A DNA stretch of 64,000 bases from Diplosphaera chodatii (taxonomy: Eukaryota > Chlorophyta > Trebouxiophyceae > Prasiolales > Stichococcaceae). The stretch spans positions 310,001 through 374,000 of the forward strand of contig JAALGY010000004.1 of NCBI GenBank assembly GCA_032358165.1. The letters run 5' to 3'. Position 1 is the first letter of the stretch; each line of letters starts with the position of its first letter. Shown here one piece after another: positions 1-9,508 of the stretch. The translations under genes were made by a program, and so were the position numbers. The notes under the pieces are model-generated. The model did no database searches, was not told the origin of the DNA, and worked only from the letters and a program-made list of their open reading frames with translations.

Positions 1-39
1 GCACACATAGTGCCTGAGTGTGGATGATGTGCAATGCAG

Positions 40-171
40 GTGTACCTGGACCCCAAGGACCGCAACACGACCGAGTATAAGCTGGAGACATTTGGGGCGG
101 TGTACCAGAAGCTCACGGGCAAGCAGGTGGCCTTCGAGTTTCCGGTGGTTGAGGATGCTCGGGTGGCTTGA
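40..171 (+). CDS. RPS7: 40S ribosomal protein eS7, last exon (gene 5'-truncated by window)
   Basis: This is a component of the cytosolic small ribosomal subunit. Only the terminal exon is inside the window. A CAG acceptor ends at 39, and 43 codons run to a TGA at 169-171. The peptide starts [18 protein letters not shown] and contains [16 protein letters not shown]. From family knowledge this matches the eS7 C-terminus, where animal proteins read roughly [21 protein letters not shown] and then stop. Seen here: the spacing from the ETF motif to the FEFP motif and the position of the stop both agree with the family. The rest of the gene lies left of base 1. The algal protein carries a slightly longer tail (VVEDARVA). 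Confidence 0.88.
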   Translation: MYLDPKDRNTTEYKLETFGAVYQKLTGKQVAFEFPVVEDARVA

Positions 172-1011
172 GGCTCTGCGCATCGGGCACATTGAGCTTG
201 CAGCTGAGTACCGGATGTCCATCCCTGACATGCGCTGGGCACAGTGCCTGGAAATGCACGACCGCTGCGCTTTTATGACAGTATGTACGTACATCGGCAA
301 GTTCAGCATTGCATCGCCATCTTCATACATAGCCCATGCTCGCCATGCCCACGCCGTCGCACAGGATGCTGGTGCGTGTCAGGAATATGTCAAGCGGTGA
401 CACTGCTGTAGACACCGTTGGGCGTTGGCACGATGAACATTACGTCACAAATACTGAAGCGGGTTTGCTCTCACAGAGAAGTGTACTTGACACCAGGCAC
501 ATCGCTGTTCGCAGGGTGACGCGTTGCAACGCTAAACGGTCACAAGCATGCATGCATATGGCCTCGAATTGCCATGCTTTATGGTTGAAGTCGAGCGTCA
601 CGATCAGCAGTGAGCGTGCCACTCAACAGTGCATTCGGTATCCTAGAGCATTTGTCTCTTGTGCTGCTGCGGTGGCAATCACCACAGGCACGACCAGCGG
701 AAGGAAGGAGGTCTGGAGTCATAGCACTAGGTGGCTGTACTGCAGTCTGCATGTGCGAAAGGTTAGCAGCGGTGGTGTGCATGTTGAGGGATGTGATCAA
801 TGGCCTGTAAGGGCAGTGCAGTGACAGTGCAGCGTGACGTTGGGATGCAGACCTCACAGGCGAACGATACCGTCGGAAACTGACCGACTGAAGCGTTCTG
901 ATCAGGCGGGTAGACCATGGAACGGCCAGGGATTGATGACCCTGCACTGGGCTGATACGCCGGACTGGGACCAGCTGGGTGCCTTGAGCATCTGAGTCAA
1001 GGCAGTGTGCG
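172..1011. other. Intergenic, eS7 to DUF3431-A
   Basis: No coding exon is supported here. ORFs on both strands show no family similarity and lack splice-compatible neighbours. One TGTAA lies at 806-810, which seems far from the eS7 stop. Confidence 0.5.
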
Positions 1012-3393
1012 ATGGGTGCTGCTAAGCATGTCGCCGCCTCAGCTGTTGCTGCCCTCGTGGGGGGCTACCTTGCTGTGCTCACTCTACTGAGTGGCGGCTT
1101 GGGGTTGTGGCCGTCAGGTGACTCTGGTGGCAGATCCCTCACGAACTGCAGTTACATACGTGAACATGAGCCGTCAACCGGACTTGAAGGTGCATGCATC
1201 GGTTGCTCTCTCTCAGGCGCTGCAGCGTACCTGCATGCAGGCGGTAACGGTACATCGGTCACGCAGTCTTCCTGGATCGCCAGCGTGCATCAGCATGCTC
1301 GGGCCATGACGTCCGGCACGCAAAAGCCCCAGCAAGCCGGACACCATTCGTCCCCTGTGCCAGAGCGGATGATCATCACAGGCACGTTGCTCAGGAACCA
1401 GGTGTCCTGCTGCTCCTGCAAAACCACCAACAAACTGACAAGCTTCCGCAGCACCTCACTGCACATGCTATGGTCACATGCACCAGCATGCCCGACTTTT
1501 TGATATCAAACACCCAGCCGCTTGTGTCACCCCGTGCAGGCCGATGGCAGGAGGACGTGTCATGGTAAGCCAGGAGTCAACTTCTATCTTTTCAGGGTCC
1601 TTTCATGGTGTACTACCAGCAAACAAGACGGGCGCAATCACAGACAAGCTAGCTGCATGAACACTCTTCCCATTGCGCAGGTTGCCCCTGAAACTGGGGA
1701 CTACCCCAGCCACGGTGTACCAGTTTGTTGAGAACATCACCGCGCACAACGCTGAGTGCCCACCAGGCAGGCTGCAGGGTCCCAACTGGAGTCTGGTTAC
1801 AAAATGGTATCGTCCTCACATTAGTATGTCCGGCACGTTGAATCACAAAAGGCGAATGTGTTTGCAAACAGGCGTGTCTGACATCCAGCGTCCTGGGTAC
1901 TGTCCAGTCAGAGCCACAAAGCTGGGCGGCAGGGAAAGTATTGTGTACTTGGATTACATCGTGAACAATTATGACCGGTGAGATCAATCTCTGACTACAC
2001 ATGATGATGTAGGCATGCAATGCACGTGTGTTAACTATCTTTATGCACAAATGTTGACAGTATCCTGATGGGCGCAGGCTGCCAGACAAGATGTTGTTTA
2101 TACACCCACATGAGTGAGCCCCTGTGTTGGAGCATATGTACCTCGACAGCGGATGTCACTGGGGTGTCCGAGGACCTAAGTCAACCATGCTGTCATTGCA
2201 GGTTAGCGTGGCATCGGTACAACATCGTGAACACCTTTCATCGGTTGAAGTGGGATGCTTTCCAGTTTGCAAACATCCGTCATTGGCGTTTCGTTGATTG
2301 GCAAGTCCTGCTCTTCCCCCTCGGCAATCGTGCGTGCATGATGTGTGTTGCAGCATCCGGGTTAAGCAAGCTCACGATGTTGCTAGTGTTGCACGCCATG
2401 CTGCCAGCGGCATTAGTTGACGGTCTCCAATCGTGCAGGGATTGTGGTAACGGACATTATCCTCCATGTGGATGTGTGCTCACGCTGATGATCACGCCGC
2501 TCGATGCTGAGGCGTCCCACAGCGAATTACTGAACGATGGTCAATCAGCGCGTGACTGGGCAGTCCATCAGTCACATTGCCTCTACGACTTCTGGGGTCA
2601 ACTCTTTCAGGTGCATTTGCTGAATGTGGTCTGCACTAGACTGGTAATGGCACGATCCAGATGCATTATTGACTCTGCCCTTACGTGTGCAGGCTGAATT
2701 TGGTGACATTCCCGAACGGGTCATGGAACCAGCTTGCTGTGGTGTGTGTGCCTGTGACACCCTTGCATGAATGCTGCAATTGGATACCAAGCAATGTTGA
2801 GACTGCATCGTGTTCATTCGTATGCATGTGCTCACAGTGCCTGTTGCTGCAGGGGAATTTCTTGTAACCCGCGAGCGTGTGCAGCTCAGGAATTTGAGCT
2901 TTTACGAGAACGCGTTGAAGGTCGTGAGAGTGAGTAACCCACATCAATGCGGCAACTGCCCCCGAACACAGTGCTTCCGACTGAAGCGTAGCAGTGTGCT
3001 GCGCTGTGCTGATGGCGAACACAAGATCACAAGCGGACATTGCTGACCGCAGGAAGCGACGGACGCGGGAGTGGGCCACCAGGTTGGCGTCGCAATGGAG
3101 AGCATGTGGCACGTAATATTTGGAGAGCCATACATCTCCCAGGCGGTGTACAAGTGTGATCTGCTGGAGTGCAGGTAAGCGATGTTGTCCATTGTGCCGG
3201 CGGACACCTGTACCTCGATGCATTCTGCACATCACCTGCACAACACCAATGATGTGCTGTCTGCAGCGAGGAGGAAGCTGCAGATCCTTTGCTGGTGCCA
3301 CCCCCGATTCTGGACCCCTTCGTGTTGTATCACCTCCGCGAAAATGCCACATCGGCGGCAAATCCAGATATTGTGACCAAAGCAGAACAATAA
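1012..3393 (+). CDS. DUF3431-family membrane protein, copy A
   Basis: Function is unknown; the family is named DUF3431 in Pfam. The ATG at 1012 opens a hydrophobic N-terminal anchor (AVAALVGGYLAVLTLLSG). Later segments match two paralogues in this window: PERMIITGTLLRNQ (about 1364-1405); PATVYQFVENITAHNAEC (about 1706-1760); VYLDYIVNNYDR (about 1944-1978) joined to LPDKMLFIHPHE (about 2078-2113), the family core in which a tyrosine-rich helix is followed by a short strand ending H-x-H-E; WHR followed by FANIRHW (about 2210-2290); FGDIPERVMEP; SFYENALKVV; MWHVIFGEPYISQAV (about 3100-3140); and an acidic EEEAADPLLVPPP tail ending at a TAA at 3391-3393. Two introns use GC donors (1767 and 2301). 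The junction after the PERM segment did not close in frame by eye, so a missed exon or a lesion is possible. The family call is firm; integrity is less sure. Confidence 0.72.
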
Positions 3394-3771
3394 CGAGAGA
3401 TACAGAGGTGGCAGCTTGTTTAGGCGTCAAGTCTGCTGTTCAGACCCTTGTACAGTTGGTGATCACAGCATTGCGAGTATCAATTGTCAAGGTTATGTCC
3501 TGGGCGGCAATCCAGGTGACATCGACCGTAGCCACCTCGCACAACAATTATAACCCCCTGAATGCCAACAAGCTGACATGTTTCAGCGATTGCATATCTG
3601 CGTCGCAGATTGTGTCCTACAAGCTGTACCATGCTTGACTGAAACAAGACTGTAACCGGTCAAGCTTGACGGCGGTGGCAAGAAACTGTGCAGTCGAAAC
3701 TTTGGACGGCCTGACATGCCGATGCCTGTGTAACCTTACCGCATTCTGCCGTAGATTGTGTCCTTCCCGTT
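3394..3771. other. Intergenic with candidate poly(A) signal
   Basis: This holds the presumed 3' UTR of the DUF3431-A gene, with TGTAA at 3651-3655, and the ClpR4 promoter. No gene is seen. Confidence 0.5.
3651..3655 (+). terminator. TGTAA polyadenylation signal candidate
   Basis: TGTAA lies 258 bases after the DUF3431-A stop. It is the usual chlorophyte poly(A) signal. The distance is plausible but transcript ends were not observed. Confidence 0.4.
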
Positions 3772-5285
3772 ATGGCAGCAACCCAAACGCTGATGCAGGC
3801 TGGCTGCTCTAGCTTCAGAAGTGTGCCTCGCCAGTTCTCAGCAGATTCTGCATGCAATAGCGCTCGCACGCTGCACAGCAGCCGGGGAGCATTCTGCACA
3901 GGTTCCAGCGGGCTATCTGTGCTTACTGCCCGCAGCAGACGACAAGTGGCAGTCCAGAGCTCATACAGGCGCCTGGAGGTCCAAGCGGTAAGATAGCACT
4001 GTGACTACTTGCATGGTCTGCGGCTTACATGCGGCAACATGAGCACGAGAGTGTCTTCAAGTGCAGGTTATCCCCATGCTGGCTGGTGATGCTACCGATC
4101 AGACGCCGCCAGACCTGCCGTCGTTTCTGTTCAAGGAGCGCATCGTCTATCTGGTAAGTGGCACCTCCAAGACGCGCCTGTTGCCGCGTTCACATTGCAA
4201 TCAATGCCCATTTGGGGGTGTGCGCTTGCACCACATGGCTGTGAAGTATGACACGACGCATGCTCATGCTCTCATTACAGGGCATGAGTCTGGTGCCAGC
4301 GGTGACAGAGCTGCTGCTGGCAGAGTTCATGTACCTACAATATGACAGCCCCACACAGCCGATCCACTTGTACATCAACTCCACGGGCGTGCAGGTCGGC
4401 ATTTCAGCCTTTCAGCTTGGACTAGATTCACCCTGCGCAAGGCAAAAGCCAGCAACAGAAATGTAGCTGTAAGAGTGTTCAGCAAGGATGCTGTGGACTT
4501 CTGCCATGGGGTACATAGGTGCTCATTTGCTTAACTGCACCATCTGCAGAAAGGCGGAGACAAGCTCGGGTACGAGGCAGAAGCGTTGGCCATCTATGAC
4601 ACGATGCGCTACGTGAAGCCAGCTGTTGGCACCGTGTGTGTGGGGTCTGCTTACGGCGAGGCAGCGCTGCTCCTGGCAGCGGGCGAAAAGGTGGGTGGGT
4701 TCTTCTAGATGGGGGTGAACCGCAATCCAGCCTGAGCAGCACAACACATCTGGCAGCCTGCTGCTCGACAACTGCGCAGGCATGCTGCTGAAGCTGAGCT
4801 GGCAGATCAGGCGATGTTCAGGTCTGAAGTAGCCAGCAAGACCACTGACGGCTGCCTGCAGGGCAAGCGGGCAGCTCTGCCGAGCGCGACGATCATGATC
4901 CGTCAGCCGATCCAGCGCTTCCAGCAGATGCAGGCGTCCGACATCGACATCTACCGTAACGAGATTAGGAAGACCAATGCTCACATCGTGAGTCGATCCC
5001 CATGTTGCGCTGATGCCTTGCAAGCGCATGCCCTGGCAACCTGCTTGCAGAGCTACTACGGCACAGGAACGACCACGTGTGGAAATCACTGGTACATGGC
5101 CCATGCAGGTGGACCTGCTGTCCAAGCACACAGAGCACGAACCAGAGAAGATTGCCAAGGACATCCTACGGCCAAAATACTTCGATCCGCATGGCGCCAT
5201 TGAGTACAACATCATAGACCGAGTGCTGGAGGCTAGTGAAGTGGGCGTGCGTGATGCTGTCCGTGAGGCCAGCAAGTTTAGCTAG
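3772..5285 (+). CDS. CLPR4: Plastid Clp protease non-catalytic subunit ClpR4
   Basis: This is a structural, proteolytically inactive subunit of the chloroplast ClpPR core. Six exons close perfectly in frame: 3772-3987, 4067-4153, 4281-4394, 4550-4690, 4862-4987 and 5109-5285 (286 aa). Residues 1 to about 70 are a Ser/Arg/Ala-rich transit peptide with few acids. The mature part starts near PPDLPSFLFKERIVYLGM and continues TELLLAEFMYLQYD and HLYINSTG, the ClpR4 signature of land plants. Where ClpP has the G-x-x-S-M-G nucleophile elbow this protein reads GSAYGEAALLLAAG, so the Ser is gone. The His of MIHQP is Arg (TIMIRQPI). The C-terminus (RPKYFDPHGAIEYNIIDRV) is the family handle region. The ATG at 3772 was chosen because it begins the transit-like exon and follows a gap without coding signal. 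Confidence 0.93.
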
Positions 5286-5684
5286 TTGAGCACCACCATG
5301 TCTGCAGCGCCATATCTGCAGCAGTGTGCATGCTATTAAGATTGTGCAAGACCAGTGCGGACACGTGACGTGCGCCCCAGACCCACTGTCAATCCAGTGA
5401 CCAGTGCGCAAAGTGCACCCTTGTCATTGGCAACTGCAATTGATACACCCAGCTGGCCACCTCCCAGCATCGGCTCAAGTCTTCAAGAACAGGCTGTGGA
5501 ACTGGCAGCAGGATGCACATGCTTCCCGTCAGTGCAGGACCCGACCGCACTCCCGAGCCCGGCGCGCCGGCGGCACTCCGACGTTGTCGAGGACACCAGA
5601 TCAATAACCTATGAGGCCACGCTGTATGCAATAGATCTTTGAGTTAGACAGCGCCTGCGGATCGGCTTTACTGCATCAGGCAGA
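5286..5684. other. Intergenic, ClpR4 to PDH E1 alpha
   Basis: About 400 bases with no supported exon. This is presumably 3' UTR plus promoter. Confidence 0.5.
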
Positions 5685-8411
5685 ATGTTGGCTAGGGCAG
5701 GCAGCTTGCTGCCTCGCCTGCGGCCAGCGTGTGCACTTTCCTGCAATGCAACTGCACAAAGCTCTTCGCAGCACGTCCCAAGTAGAAGCTTCGCTGCTCA
5801 GCCAGCGCCAGAGAGCTCGGAGGATCCCAGCATCACTGTGCAGGTCAACTCTACAATTCACAGCTCAAACTCAAGTCAGATGTGCCTGGCGTCATCTTCG
5901 CAGCACTTGTAATCAATGATAGGGATCCTGCACGCTTGCGGGTTTGAGGATCATCGCATCCAGAAGCGGGCATGGCGCTGCACCCAGAGAGTGGAGCGGC
6001 ACTGGGCCGTTCCAAGTGCAAGAGGCTGCACTGCTGCTCTATAGTGTGCAGGAGATTGCTTGACACAGCGCCGCTGACACCCTTATATGTGCAACTTGCA
6101 GGTGCGGGACTATATCGGCCACCGGATAGATGGGCCGAGCACCTCAGTGACAGCCACCAAGTCGGAGTTGGTGTCCTACTTCGAGCAGATGTACCGCATG
6201 CGGCGCATGGAGATCGCGGCAGACATGCTGTACAAGTCCAAGCTCATCCGGGGCTTCTGTCACCTGTGAGTATTGGTCACTTGCCCATGCCTTGCTGGCG
6301 ATGTGTTGTTGCCTATGTTGGGACACCAACGCGAGTTCAGACGAAGATCAGACATTGGTCTGTGCCGCAGATACGATGGGCAGGAGGCATGTATGGTGGG
6401 CATTGGCGCTGCCACTACCGATAAGGACAGCATCATCACTAGCTACCGCGACCACTGCACCCACCTGGTCAAGGGCGGCACCCTTTTGGAGGTGAACATG
6501 GCTTTGGACCTGGAAGGTCAGCCATCTGTGTCTATCGTGGCGGCAAGCGTGCCGTGGGTGGTCTGCCTGGCCACCTGGCCAATGCCTGGTGCAGCGCTCT
6601 CACGCTACTGACCTGGCGTGCGAAACGATGTGTCCGCTGAGCATGCTGCACACCTGCTGGGCCGCAGGTCATGGCGGAGCTGTTGGGCCGGGTGGACGGC
6701 GCCTCAAAGGGCAAGGGCGGCTCCATGCACATGTACCGCAAGGTGGCTGCTCTGGCATGTGGCTTGACGCTGCTGCAGGGCAGCTAGGCGGCGGATGCAT
6801 TTATCTGGGCTGTCTGCGATGAGTTGCCAAGATGAACGTTGCTCTCTGCCTCATGCAATGTGCCCAGGCACTAGCACGACGACAAGATCGTGCATGTTCC
6901 GCAAGGGTCAGCATGCTTGGGGTGCTGTGTGCAGGAGACGAACTTCTACGGCGGCAATGGCATCGTGGGGGCGCAGGTGCCGCTGGGCGCGGGCCTCGGC
7001 TTTGCGCACAAGTACCGCAAGGACGGCAGCATCTCCATGACCCTGTGAGCCTGCAGCTTGCGCCTACTTTCCACCTTGCACTCGGGCAGCGTGTGCTGGA
7101 ACATGACAAAGGTGTGACCAGGGTCCGACGGTAGGGACTGCAGAAGGGCCTGGGCCTGAGAGGCGTCCTGCTGCCTCTGATCACCTACTGGTTCGGTTCC
7201 AGTAGGCGAGCTGAGCCTCGCCTCGCTCTGGTTCATGCAGGTACGGAGACGGCGCGGCGAACCAGGGGCAGCTGTTCGAGGCGCTGAACATCGCGGCGCT
7301 GTGGGACCTGCCGACGCTGTTCATCTGCGAGAACAACCACTACGGCATGGGCACAGCCGAGTGGCGCGGCTCCAAGTCGGCCACCTTCTATGCGCGCGGC
7401 GACTACTGCCCGGGCCTCAAGGTCGACGGCATGGACGTCCTGGCAGTGCGCCAGGTGCGCCGCTGCACCCCCTGCTGCACGGGAGCAGCCAAATGCAAGG
7501 CTCGGCGTCGTGCGCAAGGCTGCACCAGCTGACCTTGCTGCAGCATGCAGCAGGCGCAGCAGGGTTTAGGTTTCTTTTGAGAGGCTCCTGAACATCACAA
7601 TTCGAGCTTGTTTCGAATTCCTGTGCCAGGCCATCAGCTGGGCGAAGGACTACGCCCTGGAGCACGGTCCGTTGGTCATGGAGCTCGACACCTACAGGTG
7701 CTCTGCGCACAAACGACATGTAGTTGTGGTCAGGATGGCATCTGCATACCGTGCAATTTTTGCACCTGGTCACCTGCAAGTTCTGCAGTTTCGGTGAAGC
7801 CTGATGCGGGTTTGCATGATCCTCGAGTCATGCGCACGTTGCTTCGCAGGTATCACGGACACTCGATGTCAGACCCGGGCTCCACGTACCGGACCCGCGA
7901 TGAGATCTCAGCGATGCGCACGCAGCGTGACCCCCTGGAGCAGGCAAGCGCATCCTCACACGCTTCCATGCAGTGGCCCGGGCGATGCTTGTCCTGCACT
8001 GACTGCAGCCGTATGAGCATACGGCCAGCAGCTCAGCAGGCCATGTGGATGTGGTGTTCACGATCTAGTTGCTTATGATCTTGTTGTTCGCCGCACGCAG
8101 GTGCGACGGTTGCTGGTGGACAACAACCTGGTGGACGCCTCAGAGCTCAAGAAGATGGAGAAGGTGCGCTGCTGCTGCTGATGCATCAGGTAGTTGATGC
8201 TATGGTTTCATTCCATGAGATGCAGTGTCACAAGCCTGCTGCAACCGCCACTGTGCGTGCGCAGACCATCAAGAAGGAGGTGGACAATGCGGTGGCGTCA
8301 GCCAAGCAATCAGACATCCCGCAGCCGGATGACTTGTGGCGCAACATCTACCGTGACAGCCTGGGCATGTCTGTCAAGGGTCTGGACTCCTCTATCAAGG
8401 TCAAGCTGTAG
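5685..8411 (+). CDS. PDHA1: Pyruvate dehydrogenase E1 component alpha subunit, mitochondrial
   Basis: This is the thiamine-diphosphate-dependent decarboxylase subunit of the mitochondrial pyruvate dehydrogenase complex; it works as an alpha2beta2 heterotetramer with E1 beta. Ten exons were read: 5685-5843, 6102-6265, 6371-6491, 6667-6742, 6935-7044, 7241-7454, 7630-7697, 7850-7943, 8101-8163 and 8265-8411. The first 40 or so residues ([15 protein letters not shown]...) are Arg/Ser-rich and look like a mitochondrial presequence. [20 protein letters not shown] and LYDGQEA follow. The ThDP/Mg motif [13 protein letters not shown] runs to ENNHYGMG. The phosphorylation-loop motif is [20 protein letters not shown]. 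The closest family pattern is the plant mitochondrial E1 alpha rather than the plastid form. The intron at 7944 begins GC (CAG|GCAAGC); no GT fits the frame. The stop is TAG at 8409-8411. Confidence 0.95.
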
Positions 8412-9508
8412 GCAAGGCATTGCCTTTAGGCATTGAAACATCTACAGCGTGGTGTATATTGCGCAGCTTCATCGAGTGTGGAAGGGCTGCAACACGGCCA
8501 GCATCAATCTCTTGGACCATCCCGAGAACACCCGTACAAATTGCTCACGGCAGTCCCAATGAACTTGAGCCGCGCACGGTCCGAGGTGGAAAGGTGATAT
8601 CCTAAGCAAGCAGCTGTTACAAACTGCAGCATGTTCCAGCTGCAGCAAAAGGTTGCACGGCTGGCTGCACGAAGTCACCGCCTGGGCAAGCCATCCCGCT
8701 TGAACAAGCCCGTTTATGCGCGCAGCTCGCTAAACAACAAGATGTGATACAAGCAGTAAAGATGAATGAGTGCTGTTCCGCTAGCATGGTTGCTTATTAC
8801 CTCGCCTTGCAATGCTAACGGAAGACCCCTGGTGGCTCAGCAATAGCGCGCATAGGCCATCGCCCCCTGAGCTCGAAGCAATTTGAGCTGTGCAAGCCTG
8901 CGCGACTGCTGTGAGGCTGTCAGTGCAACACAGCGTCGGCCCAGTCAGAAGAGCTGCAGCGCCTTGCAGCGAGCGTTGCATGACAGGGATCATGCAGTGC
9001 CTCTGGCCGCAAGCAGATGTCGTCTGCCGCGGTAGAGGAGCCAGCAGCCTGTAGCAGTACAACGGCGTGCCCAGCAACTGACGAAACCTGTCGAGCCAAG
9101 GCCTATGTCATAACTGCCTGTAGTGGCTGCGAGCCCCGTACAGGGCAGCACTGCCCTCGATGATGTCACCCGGACCTGCAGGTCGGTGATCACCTTGTAG
9201 ACATCCACAACACAGCAAATCCGTTGCATGTAGCGACGCCTGGTTGTCATTGCAATGTGCTGCCCTCCGTGTCGTAAACCTGGGGATCTGGGATACACAG
9301 GCATCATCCCGCACCAGCCTCTGCATGGGCGGAGGCTCCTTGCTGACCCCCAGTGTGGCACAGTCCACACATGGGAGCAGCACGGTCAGTGCCAACACAC
9401 AGCACACAAGACTCCAGACATTGCATGCATGGCGACACGCATGCTGTTGTCAAGGCCTGCTTGCAGTGTCCAGCTGCAAGCCTTGAGCAGGCTGCGCCGT
9501 GCTGACAG
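8412..9508. other. Intergenic, may hold the first exon of the exchanger gene
   Basis: No exon can be fixed. The next gene lacks its start, so a short 5' exon with the initiator ATG probably lies here. ORFs near 9244-9500 on both strands have no recognisable content. Confidence 0.4.

Noticed and set aside
40..171. First reading of the edge exon as an HAD-type hydrolase (AVYQKLTGK resembles one)
   Set aside because: The full segment, including VETF/LETF spacing, FEFP and the nearby stop, fits ribosomal protein eS7 much better.
7235..7591. Gly/Arg-rich open frame over PDH E1 alpha exon 6
   Set aside because: It is the +1 shadow of the exon that encodes the ThDP-binding motif.
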